64,000 bases of DNA from Chaetorhynchus papuensis (GCA_013396525.1 VWYX01000882.1:39941-103940); one strand, 5' to 3'; shown: positions 12,401-25,936, counted from the stretch's first letter. Notes: generated by a model not told the origin, from the sequence alone. A program made the numbers and translations.

Positions 12401-15400
12401 GGGTCCCAGCTTGACATCTGGTGATACATCTCAGATGCTGGAGACAAGCTGAGAGTAGAGAGATGGGCATCTGGGGTGCAGTTTGCTGGTTTAGAAGCCT
12501 GGTATGAGGAAACCTCGACACCTGGAAGGGAACATTTCCGTTGTCTTCAAAGTACAGCGTGAACCCTGGTGTTTTACTGTGATGGCAGATGACACCAGCT
12601 TTATTTCTTGTTATAAATTCAGGTTTTGAGAGCTGGTGTGCGACTGAGAATATGGCTGCAGGGGTAGAAGGAATAAAAAGAACTTTCCTGTAAGTGTTTA
12701 GCTTTAATTTAATCTTCCTAGTGTAAACAGTGAACCTGTTCCCTTAGTACATCATTTCAGTAAATATTCTTGCAGGCTGCAGTCATCCAAAATAGTTTTG
12801 GTACTGATACAGCCAGTAGACCACTAACTCCTAAGCTTGGAAAAAGTGCAGTAAACATTTCAGCATCCAAGAATGTGGATTTTAACAGAAAATGAATAGC
12901 TCAAAAGTGTATGCTTTGGCTTTGATGTAGCTAAATATGTTGAACCACAGAGACTTGAAAGAATTTGATAAATGCTCTAAAAGAAAATCAACTCCCTCCC
13001 AGCAGCCCAATAAATAATTTTCCCCACTCTCTTTCAACTTGTTTTGCCGAGGAGTGAAATAGAAAGGCTACTAGAAAACATTAAATCTCAAAAACTGAGC
13101 CAAAAAAAGCCACGTGAGCTTGAAGCCTTCCCACAGAGAGATGGAAGATTCCAGCCATAATCCGATCCCTGAGTAATCTGCATAGTTAATCTCTCTCCTG
13201 CTGCCACTGCCGTGCTTCAGCACTGCAGGGTGTGATTTATCAGTGCCAGGAATGGCTGTGCAGCCTTACAGGAGACACCAGCTCCTGGGATTTCCATATG
13301 GATGATACAACACGAGATGAGAAATGATACAACAGTGGTGAAGGTAGAGACTGAGGATAAAAGGGAATACTGGATTCCTATGCAGTGGGGGTTTCTTTGT
13401 TGTTGTTGAGACACTGTAAATAGGCAAGGGTTTTGTTTCAGTTTTGGTGTGAGCCTGTCTGGCACTGCCCCTCACTGGAGAGCTGGCCCCTGATCCCCAC
13501 TGCTGTCGCTCCTCTCGTCGCTGGTGCTGCAGACATTGCTGGTTCAGAGGGAATTCAGGAGGGACCACGGCAAGGCAGCAGGAAAAGGTGCCAAGGATTG
13601 GAAGCAAGTGCTCCTAATGCCCCTTCCTTGGCCGAATAACTGCGTGTGCTGCTGAAGCAAACGAGGTTTGCTCTGCTTGCACCACGGCTTGTGGGAGTCT
13701 CTCCCTGCCACTGAAATTCTCTGGACAGCTTGCACAAACACCCAGGCATCGCTCAGCGCCGTGTCACTGTGAGTGTCAGCACAGAAACATTTCTGTATTT
13801 CAAGCACTGAGCTCACAGCTGACAGGAGAGCTGACTTTCCGATTAATACGGTGCGGTGGAAAAGGATTTAAATTCTAAAAAATGGTGGTACTCAGGATCT
13901 GGTACCACACTCAGATCACTCTTAAGGGCCAATCAGCATTGCCAAAGAAGGCTACAGGTGTGAGGTTTTTTATCCTAAAGTCCTAGAATGCTGAAACAGA
14001 TCACTTTTTAAATCCACGTGTCAAACACAGTACAATAATGAGACTAATGCTGAATTAAAAATTGACTTTGTGGTCCCTGGTACTCTTCTACTCAGGGTTG
14101 TGCAGAACTTTGTTCAAGAGGAATATTTGGAATACTGACCATTAGAGACAGAAGAACATTTGAAATAATTCTGTGATTATCTCTACATGGGGCTACATGA
14201 TTTTCTTGTTTTCAGTTACTCCTTGTGACTCAGTTGTACAGTAGATTTTTGACTTGGAGAATGTTCATAGCAAATTTGTTATGTGCACCTGAAGCAACAA
14301 ATGAGGCATCAAGAATCAAGACAAAGCAAAGACTACAGAATAGATGTTCAAACAGGAAGCTAAATTGACAAGCATCTCAAGGCTGAGTGTTTTCAGGTAG
14401 TAGAGTACCACGAGCAGGTAACACACAAGCTGGAAAATGCACTTACCAGCAAATACTTAGCTAAAAGTTTCTGTAGTATTATCAGCTTTGAAATCTGTCT
14501 CTTAATGGTTGCAAGCAGCACCTTTGGAGGGTTCAGCAGACTCTGAGGTGCTGCTTTAGTCTGCACAAGTGTAAATAAATTCAAGAGTGGAGGTTGTCTA
14601 GGTAGAGAGATGTGTAAAGCCTTCATTGGATCTAATCAGTGGTCTTCACTGCAATAATTTTTAGGTATTCTGGTACTTGTGGCTTTCATCTCAAGGATTC
14701 TTGCCTATTACAGACGGGTTTAGATTCTGGAACAACCCAGAAGTTTCTAAAAGCAAAGGTCCGGCTACCTGTTCAGAGCAAATTGTAAATATGTAACACT
14801 CTTAGGTCAGCAGCCACACACGCACTTCAGACTTAGAGCTGCTGTTTGCAGTGATTGTCATATAAAGAGGTTTACTTGGGCATAGGAGTAATTACTGATG
14901 ATGGTTGCCAATGGTTTTAGGTTTCAGTGCACAGAACTGAGCTCTGCTTACAGGATTTTGTTAACACCTATCACTGAAGATTAACCTGATCTCTGTAGCA
15001 CAGGAAATGAAAAATCCTTTGACAGTCATTTTCAGATTATGAGTGGGAAGGCAAGATGAAGTGTCTCTTAGCCCCTTAGCATGCACCTTTCTGTTCTATT
15101 TCCTAGAGAGAGGCAGGAAAAGTTGTAGGGATTAAAAAGAAAAAGCCAGTGGTACTGACAAGCAACACATCCTTCATCTGGGTTATGGTGCTTTTCACTT
15201 CTCTGTATGTTATTCAAGTAGCTGAAAGTGCTTTTATGTTTATAATTCAGCTTTCAAAGATTGCACCTGAGAGTAGGGTAAGTTATTGTAATTTTTCAAG
15301 TGTTTTAATCCCTGGGTAGTGTCCATAAATATTTAACAGTGGCTACTACAAAACTCAGCCTTACTGACAGACATGGGCATTACTGCAGTGCAGGTGAGAA

Positions 15401-16027
15401 GTGTGAAACTGGGGGGAGTGAAAGAACCTTAATAACTTTCTTCCAAATTTTCTCTCTCTCAAAAACTTGGCTTTGTGGTGCTAAGCCCCATCACAACAGA
15501 GCTACTGAGGTGGGTTTCTTTCTGTGCTGCTTCTCTGCCTTATCCCAGCATTGTTTCTTATGAAATGGGGTGGCCAGAGGACTTCTGGAATGGAGTGGGC
15601 AGGACATTCAGTCAGGGGTCACTGGAATTTTGTCTGGGATACCTTCCTGCTGGTTTAATCAAGAGCCAGTTTGCCTCTGTGACTTTCAGGAATTAAAATG
15701 AAGTTGTTTGTTTTATAGTTGCAGATGGAAAGCCTCTTCCTTCCACTTTGTAAATCCTTGGAAATAATTTTGCCAAGAGCTGGCTTTGTTGCCCTGGTGG
15801 CATTGGATGTTGACAAGGTTTACAGGTGTAGGTGAGGATTAAGTTCACTGTGTGCTTTGTACCCGCTCCTCAGGGCCATGGACATTCTCCTTTTGTGGCA
15901 ATTCAGTGAATTAGAAGCTGCATCAGCTTTTTATGAGTGGAGCATTATGCTTAAAATTTGACTTGTGTGAAGGCTGCATCTTCGCTTTTCCAAGACACAG
16001 AGAGCCCCAGGAAAGGGTTCCCCTCAC
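9464..16027. other. Unique non-coding DNA, 6.5 kb
   Basis: Mostly AT-rich unique sequence with a C8 run near 9719-9726. The longest open frame of the window is here (11282-11914, minus, 210 codons) but it opens with GTG and has no ATG until near its end; no domain is recognisable. The DNA around 11670-11890 and 13440-13760 is more GC-rich than its surroundings and carries several overlapping frames on both strands. No exon can be supported. Confidence 0.6.
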
Positions 16028-16115
16028 AAAATCACAGAGTGGTTCAGGTTGGAAGGGACCCCTGGAGGTCACCTGGACCAAGCTCCCTGCTCCAGCTGCA
16101 GGAGCTCACTGCTCT
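16028..16115 (-). mobile_element. CR1 LINE 3' fragment
   Basis: The plus strand reads AATCACAGAGTGGTTCAGG, then TTGGAAGGGACC, then GGAGGTCACCTGGACCAAG. This is the reverse complement of the 3' end typical of avian CR1 elements, whose sense strand ends in ATTCTATGATTCTGTGA-like repeats. Only about 90 bp survive, as expected for a heavily 5'-truncated copy. Confidence 0.88.
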
Positions 16116-19100
16116 GTGGGGAAAGAAAGGCATCCCTAAGTTCTGCTTTCAGGTGCTGAGCTTCAGAAGCAGAGGTAGAAAGCCTTCAGGGTGATGGGAG
16201 AAAAGGGTTAAAAGAGAGGAAAAGAAGACAGGAGTGAGTTAGGACTCGGTGCCTTTTGTCACTTCTCTCAAGGCTAAGTGTTGGATGCTGATGGCTACTA
16301 ACTTTTGGGTTTAATATCCCTGTATTTTCTTTGTGGTGTTTCCTAGTTCTTCACTTTTACCCAGCTCATAAAAATAAAACAGTTCTGCGGTGGATTTAGA
16401 GTACTTTGAAAGAAGCTAAGATAATGGAGTGTGCTGTAAATTCCTAATGGAAGGTACTCAGGGCTTTAGGTGTAAAAATGAAGAGGTTTGTTGTCATTAG
16501 TCCTTTTGGGTACAAATAAAAAGCATCTGCCAGCTCCTGCTCCTGTAGGTGTGACTGCCAGGATCCCTGTGAGCAAAGCCTGGGCAGAAATGACACTGTA
16601 ATGTCTGGGTGGGTGAATTTAGGAGAGAAGTGTGCATCTCCTAAGCTGAGTGGTGCCAGAGGACGGGTTCAGACACCTGTTTCAAAGTCCTGTACCGTCT
16701 TCTTTCATCCAGCTTAGAGGCAAATCATTTCCTTGGTAGAAAAATCAGAAAGGCAAACTGCCCCCCCCTTGCTGACATGGGCACTTAGAGCTAAACTCCC
16801 TTTGATATCCTAATTTTTAAAGCTATTTGATACTAGGCTTATTCATTTTCATAATCCTTTTACTGCAATATGTATATTTTAGTCATAGCCTGTGCCACTA
16901 AACCATGAGTTTGGATCTGAATTCTTAGTAACTTAGGAAACTCAAAAGCTGGTTTGGGCTGGTTACATTTTCATCCCTCCTGTTTGCCTCTAGTTTTGCC
17001 ACTGGAATTGCATTCCAGATGGGAATGGGATAAACCTAATTCTCCCAAGAAGTAATGGCAAGTGGGTGGCTAAAGGCACTTACTGACACCTGAGGTGTCT
17101 TCTGTGCTTCTGCTTCAGGTAGGAAAGCACCTTTTCAGTGATTATTTATCCCGTTTCGTGATAGGAAGTTCGTGATAGGAACAAATCAATGAATTCATCA
17201 CAGGCCTGGTTTATATTGTCTTGATTCAGCATGCCAAACAAACCAACCCAAACCACAGCAGAAAGATGCCTGGAATTAGCAACACCAGAAGAGATGCCAG
17301 TCCCTTGCTCTGAAATTTCACAACTCTTTCCCTCACACATGAGGTGCAGTTAAATGGAACAAGGCAGGATGAGTATTGCTTTAGAAGCTCAGGAATGCCA
17401 AATTCGACTCCAGTCAGCTGCTGTGAAATCACAGAGGGCACAGCAAACAGCAGGAGTTGGAGAGAGAACCAGGGCTGGTTTAGAATAAATAAATACGGCA
17501 AAATTTTATTAACTTGAAAGAATTTTGTTTAAACATCACCTGGCAGCACATGGATCAGATGAGATGAAAATACAGAGTAGAACAAATGGAGAAAAAGAAA
17601 GGTCTGTGTTATGGTAGTTCTCTGCTTTGATGTACAGCGTGTGCTTATGAGATAGTTAATAACTGTTAAACAAGAAGGAACAGAAAAAAATCAGGCTCAG
17701 AAGGAAATTAATTTTGAAGGCCACATTCTTGAATGTCAGAAACCAGATAGATCAGGAGAAAATTCTAGTGTCAACTGTTAGGGGTTTTGTACATGATCTA
17801 ACTTCAGATTTCCCCGAGTTAATATAAAGCTCCTGTATTTGTCATCCAGTACCATTTCAGATGATCTGCTTCTTTATTTCATACCACAGAAAAAGTATGA
17901 AAGGAGGAAGAAAGTAATTCTGATGAATGAGACAGGAGCAGTTTAACCTTTCCTTTGACATTTCTATAAGAAATCCACTAAAGTTTATTTTATCCAAAAA
18001 GTTGTAGAGGAGGAAGTCGAAGCTTTGGGAGAGAATGAAGGGAGGGGAACAGTTCTGAAGCACAAAAATTTGCCCAAATCTTCTCTTAAATGAGCAGGCT
18101 TTGTTGTCTTTTAATTGTTCAAGTTAGGAACAGCCAAGGAGGAGTGAGGGTGAGGAGCCCTGAAAGCTCTGGAAATGGAAATCAGAACTGACACTGTGTG
18201 GACTGGAATCTTCTGCTTCTTGGACACTTCTGCACCAGGGCTGGGGATTTCATCTCTGCTCTTTGGGGACTTGGTGCAATTTAATTTTTGTTCTAAGCAG
18301 AAGTGGACTTGGGCAAACAGCCTGTTTTTGGGGAACTTACAGCAGGAAACATTTGAAACCTGAGTCGTGGCCCATCCTGCAGGCAACGAGCCTGACAGTT
18401 ACAGAATGCAGCATTTATAGCTGACCCAAAACGTTATTAAATTGGAAATCCGGGCAACTATTTCCAAGGTGTATGAAAATCAGATTGAGACACTTTCACT
18501 CGGGCCTGACTTTCTGGTTTTGAACAGATTGGAGCTGTAATGACATCACAGATGGCAGCTGAAAATATATTCATTCTCATGAGATATTCTTATCTAGAAT
18601 TTTGAGAGGCCTGGTTTCTATCCGAAGTGTCATATAAATATATGACTAAGTGGAAAAATGCTTTTAACTACTCAATGTGATCTTTCTTGTTTGGCTCTCA
18701 CACTCTCAAAAGAAGTTTTGGCCGTGCTGTCGGTCTCTCCATACTTTGGGAGAGTGAGAGAGTGAAGAGCTCACTGTTCTTCAGAGAAAGAAGTCACATC
18801 TATTTTGCATTGTCTATGAGAATTTAACACCAAAGGTAATTTTCAGTTTGACCAGGCATGTTTAAGGATTTTTTTCATTAGTCACAGATTTTCTTAGGCA
18901 GCAGCATGTTTTTTTGAATAAACTTTCTGCATTAAGAACAAATCAACTTTCTGCAAGTGACACCACAAGAAATGAGCTTCGACATGAACTTCTCCAGTCT
19001 TTGTGAGATGATTCATAAGGCAGTCAATGATTTGCAAGGCAGTGCAAAGCAAATAATGATTTGTTCAAGGAATCAATACACTCAATTATGTGATTTTGCA

Positions 19101-20829
19101 AACACGAACACCTTTTGGTGTCAAAACCATGGGAAATTGTATCCTGACCCAAAAACTGTAGAGGTGGTTCTGAGCTGAGGATCAGAGCCCCCTGCTCTGA
19201 GCCACTGGCAGCTGAAGCAATGTCACAGCCTCAGTTCTGAGCCAGACTGTCTACACTGAAAATCTCTGTCTCAAGCATCTGTCTTTTCTTCATGCTGAGG
19301 AAGGCAATCTTTGCTCATCCATGTCCTGGCAGGACCTTGCAGCTAAGGAAGATTGAGAAGTTATTTCCCTTTTTTGCTCTTTGTCTGACTTTCATCTAAG
19401 AGGGAATGTCAGCAGAAGGGAAGAGATTGATATTATGCAAAATCCAGGTTAGAAGGTAAAGCAACCATTTCCATGGAAAATTAGGTGACAAAAAAAAAAT
19501 ACAAACAATCTTGTCCAATTTTATTCAGGGATTCTACAAATGGAATTATGTGGGAAACTTCAGAAAAAAAAATTATCCATCTTGGTATGATTCTGGCATT
19601 TCTGTAGAACTCCACAGAGTAATTATTTCAATAGGATTCAAGTTGCACTGTATTGACACAATTTCAGTTCTAGATTAGCTGAAATGTGTCAGTGAAGCTG
19701 GTGTCAGAATATTTAACACTTCAGGCAAAAGTCTTTATTTCCTTTATCAAAATCAAGGATTCCCATCTTTTTCAGCCACTGTTTTATGTCCTTTAGAGTT
19801 GTCTCAAAGCAAATGATACAGGTTGGATTTTTCTACCGTGTCTACAAATGATGAGGTTTTTCTGCACCTGTTAAGTCATAAGTAGGGCAGTTTTGGTCAG
19901 GGGAAGGCTTTGTTTCTATTGCCTCTATTCTGCCTGCTCAGGAGCTGTTTAATAAGAGTTTGGTTTCATTTGTGGTTAAATCAATACTGTTAATGAGTAT
20001 ATGTGATGGTTATTAAAAAAAACTCATCAAAGAATCATTTAGAGGGGAAAAAAACCACAACCAAATGAAGACAATTTCACTCATGTCCAAGTAGCATCTC
20101 ATTTCCTGCATGTTTCAAGGCTCCAGAGAATCTTACAGTTCTTTTATTAAGTAAAAAGAGAAAAGGTAAAAGGGAGCTCTGTGCATGCAGAGTGTTGGCA
20201 CCTCTGCTAATTGAAAGAGAAGATAAAATAAACGTGTGAAGAAATTATTTCTACCGGTTTTCATCTCTGAGACCATTGAAAGCAGGTTATAAAACCCCTG
20301 TCTAAAGTTCAGCAATAGTTCACCTTTGAGTACCTGTGTGGGACTTAGGCAGCCACCACTTTAACTGTATGGAGAAAGGTGGGGGGGAAATTCCAGGTAC
20401 AATTGTGAGTGACCCAAGGAAATTTGTAAATATTTATTTGTAAATATCGGTGATTTTTTTCATGTGGAACTGAATTTCCATCTCTTGTCATCCTTTGGCA
20501 GCAAATCGAGCAGGGGAGGTGCAGTGCTTGTGTTTCCTGTTCAGGCCACGTTTTCCATCCCACCTCCTCCTGGATCCTTGCACTGGGCCAGGTTCACGTT
20601 TGCTGCCATTAATTTCAATTTGGCCGTGTTGATTTACAGTAACAGAGAGTTTGGCCTGGATTTTTAAAGGCTGGCTAACTGGAAGGAAATATCAGTACAT
20701 ATTCAAAGGCTCTTTTATAACCACCATGGAGTAATTGGGAGTATTTTGGTAGTTTCAAAAGAGTAGCGGCTCACTGAGGGAATTAAATTAGGCTAATGAA
20801 AGAAAGCCTGTTACTTAGAACCAATAAAA
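16116..20829. other. Unique non-coding DNA
   Basis: AT-rich sequence with a C8 run at 16761-16768 and a short tandem duplication at 17155-17182. Open frames are all below 95 codons and unrecognised. No repeat family was seen elsewhere in the stretch. Confidence 0.6.
17155..17182. repeat. 14-bp tandem duplication
   Basis: TTCGTGATAGGAAG is followed at once by TTCGTGATAGGAAC, differing only in the last base. Each copy keeps a CpG, which suggests that the duplication is fairly recent. Confidence 0.9.
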
Positions 20830-20985
20830 CGTATTAGACTTTGCAATAATCTGTCTGAAGTGGTTTTGAAGCCCTTTGCCTTGAGTTTATTTGAAGCTGA
20901 ATTGGACAGTGCATTTAACATACTGTGGGAAACAAACTGGTGTGGGGAACTATTAAATTGGGCGTTGGATCTCAACTCTTGCGAC
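20830..20985 (+). mobile_element. Probable old CR1-type LINE 3' remnant
   Basis: The order of motifs fits the conserved tail of older amniote CR1 elements: GCAATAATCTGTCTGAAGTGG, then TTTGAAGCTGAATTGGACAGTG, then CATACTGTGGGAAACAA and finally GGCGTTGGATCTCAACTC. Divergence is high and the call rests on remembered family structure rather than an alignment. The 144-codon antisense frame at 20811-21245 crosses it and is probably a by-product. Confidence 0.45.
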
Positions 20986-23280
20986 CACAGAGGAATCCAC
21001 AGAGTCTGAAGGAAAGACGTCCCTGAATGATCAGGCTTGGCCTGGCTGAGATATATTGACTTTTGTAGAGGAGGGTGGGGGGAAATATGAAACAAAAGAG
21101 CTTTTGGGTGATTTCTCAGTTTGGGATTGTGAGAGTGGTTCCTGGTGGGGAGACCCTTTGGTGTTCTCTGCTCTGTGTCCAGGTGTGTCCTGGCTGTGTT
21201 AGCGAGATCTGGATCTAAACAGGTCATTGCCCTCACTTTTTGCATGGTAACTCTGTGATCTGACTGTTTTCTCTTCCTTTTTTCCTTCCCTTTAAAAGAT
21301 TTTAATGCAAAACAACCCTGGAAGTGTCCTGTTCAAGTAGTAATGAATATTTCATAGAGGACTGTGATGCTGCTTGACTTCAGATTTCCTTTCTCATTCC
21401 CCAGTGTCTTTTTCTCCGCCTACAAATAACCTGGCAATCAAAATAAGAAACAAATAATATAAAAAGAAGGTTCTTTAGAATCTTAACATTTTGATACCTT
21501 TCTATTGTTAAGATCACTTTTCATTTCAAAAATGGTTACAAAGGTTTTTTTCCAACTTCATGGGTGCTTTATTTTAAGGGTTTAGTTACTTCTTGGATTT
21601 AAGCTACCATTTTGTGTCATCACAATAGATTGACAAAAACTCCTGTAGAAAAATGACATCCATTATTAAAAATTTCCCCAGGAAACTTCCAGCAGACAAA
21701 AAATTTGCTAGCTATAGCTGTTCCTCCTTTGTTCTTTTTAGCTGTGCTTATCACAATACCAAAAATTCATTCTTTGTAATTGGAATAACCATAACTTACA
21801 TCCAGCAGTTTCGTGTAAAAGACCATCTCAGTGCATTTGTTTCATTACCTGTTAAGGTGCTCTGCCTGCCTGAAGGCTGGTTCTGTCATGTCTTTTCTAT
21901 GAGCAGAAGATTGGGTTTTGCATTGCCAGAATGTTTATTTCTCTTTTAATGTGTCACACAGCTTCTTCTCGTGGTCACAACAGGCTCCAAAAGACAGTTT
22001 GCCTCTAAATTCCATGTTTTTTGCACCAGTTTACAGAGATTGTCACCAAACCCAAGGAGGCTTCTCATACCCTCCCTGCCTTCTTCACGGAAAATGCTAA
22101 TCTGCTGAATTTTACTTAGCATTGTTTGATGCTTAAACTCAGTATTTGCAGATTTCTGTTGAAACAAATTAGGAACAGAAAGTTTCCTGGTAACCACCAC
22201 CTCCTTCAAGTTTTATCCAACAGATAAAGTAAGAGATGTTTGTTCTAGTGTGCCTGTGGCTTATCAGTGCTGTTGTCAGAAAGCAGGCACATTATCAAGC
22301 AGACTACAGGTGGTGTTGACATTTATGGATCCCATTTTCTCTAAATAGGCTGCTTTAGAATCAAAATCGTATTCAAAAGCTGCCTTTCAAAACAGTGCTA
22401 TTTCTCTTTGAAGAGAGAATTTTGTGCATTCAGACAATTAGCATTTTTAACAGCTTGCACTTTGGAAAGAAGGTAAGAAAGTCAGCACCCACAGTTCTCC
22501 ATGAGGGATTAAGTAACTTTTAAACTGGAAGAATTCTCAGCTCTCTGTGATTATCTCTCCAGTAAAACTTTGCTTTAAAATGGCATTAACTTCTCCTGGT
22601 TCTTGTGCAAAACCCGACCCTCGCTGCAATGCTCCGCTGCTCCGTGTTTGGAGGAGTATCATTAAATATGAGAGATGACATTGCTTTTGAAAAATATTTT
22701 TAGGGAAAATTATTGCATGCCAAAACAGACAAAACTTTTCTCCCTAGTTCTAAAGGCCTCATTTTCCTGCCAGTCATCCCTGTACAGCTGTGCCTTTAGC
22801 AGCAGCCCTGACAGTGCTGCATCATCCCCGTGAGGAGGGTTTGAAACCCTCTCTGGGGTTTCACTCAGGGTGTTCGTGTGAGGAATCGTGGAGCAATGGA
22901 ATCTGCAGATGGGATGAAGGTGATGGGATGATGATACCTTTTTAAAAACGACAGAGTTTTTAAAATGGAGATGTATCCATTCAATTTTTAACTTCTCTAA
23001 GCTGTGTATTTTGCACTGATGTGGTGGCTGAATGAAAGTGGTGAGGAAGGACCCAGGATAAGCAAACACAGAAGGGCTCTCAGGACTGCATGAATGCTGC
23101 CCTGGCTGTTTGATTGTTCTCCAGGTGCTGCCTGGCTGGGGTTCTGGTGTCTGCTCAGTGCAAACCAGGAGCCTGTGGCCATAAATCTCAGTACCCAGCG
23201 GCTCTGTGGGACAGATTTCAGTGAAAGCAGCAATTTTGCTGGGCTTTGGCTGCCCTGCAGTGACTGCTGGCTCTGGGAAA
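20986..23280. other. Unique non-coding DNA
   Basis: No repeat family was recognised. A small CpG cluster (four CpG at 22614-22644) stands out in otherwise CpG-poor DNA. A 198-codon minus-strand frame (22710-23306) starts inside the adjacent 14-bp tandem array and shows no recognisable domain. Confidence 0.6.
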
Positions 23281-23346
23281 TGCAGTGTGCATTTTGCAGT
23301 GTGCATTTTGCAGTGTGCATTTTGCAGTGTGCATTCTGCAGTGTGC
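23281..23346. repeat. 14-bp tandem array, 4.7 copies
   Basis: The unit TGCAGTGTGCATTT repeats at exact 14-bp spacing, with one T to C change in the last full copy. Because 14 is not a multiple of three, all reading frames pass through it, which creates Cys/His-rich frames on both strands. These are not genes. Confidence 0.97.
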
Positions 23347-24349
23347 CCTTGTGTTTTCTGTTCAAGTACAGCCAGAATAATTTAATTGCAATTAGGTCAG
23401 ATTTTTTTTAGAGAATAATAAGAGACAGTGACTACTACTTCCCTTCATTCTGCACCTTTTCTTTCCTCTTGGGAAAATGGCCTTCCTGCACTAATTGCAA
23501 AGGAGCAGATTTGCTTTGAGGATCAGGGCACCCAAAACAACCTCAATATCCTTGTCCATTGAAGTGATTCAGTACAAAATACTGCACTGACCTTACATTT
23601 TATTTCCACTTCATTACTTCTCTGTTTAAAAAACACTTTTTTTTCACTGTGCCAGGTGTATGTTGCTGTTCCAAACATCCTTTTAAGGCATATTAATTTG
23701 GAAAACACATCTGAGGCACAACTCCAATAGCTGAAACATTTTATTTACTTATGTTTCTAATACTTAGGTAACTCCACGAATTGTGTGGGTGTTTTTCCAC
23801 CCCATTTAAAAAAAAATTGCATCTGGGTCAGAGTAAAAGCTGAAGAGATTTTCGCCCAGCTGGTGTATTGTGGTTCTTGTTTGTTTTCCCTCTGCAAAGC
23901 AATAAGTGAGGAATCATCTTGAGAATTGCTGAAATCGTTTCTTATACTATACCACGATTTTTTAAAAAAAGTGAAGCTGTGTCTTGCTCAGTTATAAATC
24001 CTAACATGAATAAAAGAGAAACAAAACTCATCTACAATGTTATCACATGCCTCAAGCAGCAGGAGAGTGATTTTCTCCTTAATAAAGAAATTGCTTGTTT
24101 ACAAATAATAAAGACAGAAGACACTTCACATTATAATGGGAATGGCTGCTAAACTGATATTCTTTAAATAGGAAAATCTAGTTTTAAGAACAGGAATTGA
24201 GAACCTCCAGAATTCTCTCTGGACGATCAAAGCAGGCTTATTTAAATTCCAGTTGTTTGAAATGCATTGCAATTTGTAAACCTGTGATATGAATTTGCAC
24301 TTCTGTTAAAAAATATCAAAGTCACCTCCCAAGGCTCTTCAGGTGATAA
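23347..24349. other. Unique non-coding DNA
   Basis: AT-rich sequence. A 77-codon plus-strand frame (23919-24152) has no recognisable feature. No repeat was identified. Confidence 0.6.
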
Positions 24350-24425
24350 TATATTTCTTTTAGATGGGCAAACTAAGGCATGGAATAATTAATTAGTTGT
24401 TCCTGGTCAGCTAGCATAGACCAAA
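24350..24425 (-). mobile_element. MIR-like ancient SINE remnant
   Basis: The plus strand reads TTTTAGATGGGCAAACTAAGG, then CATGGAATAATTAATTAGTTG and GGTCAGCTAGCA. This follows the order of the MIR core read in reverse: fraction 'attttacagatgaggaaactgaggc', then 'aagtgacttgcc', then 'aaggtcacacagctagta'. Divergence is high, so an alignment is needed to be certain. Confidence 0.5.
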
Positions 24426-25920
24426 ACTATAATAAGAAATTCCCAAATGTCCAATATACAGCAGAAGTCAGTAAACAAACAGTTTCTGCCACTCTCTGCT
24501 TTGAAACCACGTATGAACTTTTTGAGGTCTTGGTGAGAAAAAGATAATTCTGCATTTCACTAATGCATGACAGACTCAAATGTTGAAATTTTGAATGGAT
24601 GCTTTATTGTTTTTCCCTTTTCTCTCTCTTTCTTTCCTTGACCAAGACCAGAACAGAGTAATGATGGGGTTTTGCCAGGGAGGCCGTTTGAGCAATAATT
24701 AACCAGAGCTCATTTGGGCTGGCAGCTGCCACCCTCCTGTGCTTCCTGTGTGAGGGCCACTGCCTGAGCTCCTTTACATTGCATTACTGTACTGGGGTCA
24801 CAGGTGGTTTATTGTGCACTGAATAATTATTTGTTATTACCATCAAAGAGTTACAGAAATATATCTAATAACAGAAGTCACACCACAGCCGTGCAAACGC
24901 TAAAACAATTTAGGTGCTGGTCTTCAGACAGTTGCTGTAGCTTAACAGTCAAAACCAGGGGTGTTTTTTTAGGTTTTTTTTAGACAGTCCAGATCAGACA
25001 CAGATCAGACAAAACCCAAGATCTCTGTTAATTTAACATGCAGTCCTCTTACAGGAACAGCCATGATATGTTCATTGGGCTCCATAGTTCTGGCTGTACC
25101 CTGACTGTGAAAACTTTGACTTAATTTTAAGTCACTGGTTCATTTTCATCATTGCAGCATTCAGCAGTAAATAAGAAAAAAATGAAAAAAGGAAAAATAA
25201 ACCATACATATATAGATGTATAATTTCTTTTACTATAACTATTATTATTTTTTAATCATACATATTACATTTTTTTTTGTGTACTCCCAGTCAATCAGTT
25301 TACACTGGTTTTGTGCCTAGGAGTGGGATGAAGAACATACTGGCTCCAGCTGCACTATGTCACCTCACTCCATCCTTGCTTAATTAAAAAGCAGAAGGTA
25401 CCAATGCCAGATTTCTCTCAGCTTTCAGAGCAGTCACAGCTCTACAGTGCTTTTAGCAAATATTGCCAGATGTACTATGAGAGTCCCTGGAAGTGCCTTT
25501 CCCGTTGCCCCTCACAGTTATTGCTGGGCAGCAGCCTTTGACCCCCTTTTACTGAACTGCTCCAGCTCTGGCCACTCCTTTACATCGAATAATTCTCCCT
25601 GTGCCGGGTCGGTGCTGCTCCTCCTGCTGCTGGTGTTTGCACCCTCCCAGGAAGGCTCGGGCTGGAGGGGCTTGTTCTTCCCCCCTGCTCCCTGCACTCC
25701 CTCTCTGGGGTGGGGAAAAGGTCGCCCCTCGTTTTCAAGTCCTTCCTTTCATGTGGAAAATGCATTTCCACGGTTGGTGCTCCGCTGAATTTCTGTACTG
25801 CTGCCTAAAGGTCGAGCAGCACAGCCTGTTCCAGAATTGCAGGGGATTCTCGGGGAAAAAGGATGTATTTTTTCCTACTGTTTTATAGTTTTCCTCTAAA
25901 CAAACGAACCAGACAAATAC
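24426..25920. other. Unique non-coding DNA
   Basis: AT-rich to about 25.4 kb, then more GC-rich at 25480-25740. A plus-strand frame there (25447-25788) contains a Leu-rich stretch that mimics a signal peptide, but the frame opens with a non-ATG codon and lacks other support. Confidence 0.55.
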
Positions 25921-25936
25921 GGGGGGGGGGGGGGGG
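25921..25936. repeat. G16 homopolymer
   Basis: Sixteen consecutive G are followed by A4. Such runs are quadruplex-prone and also error-prone in sequencing, so the true length is uncertain. Confidence 0.95.

Noticed and set aside
22997..23411. Cys/His-rich frames of 105-122 codons
   Set aside because: The Cys-rich part comes from the 14-bp tandem array read in different frames.
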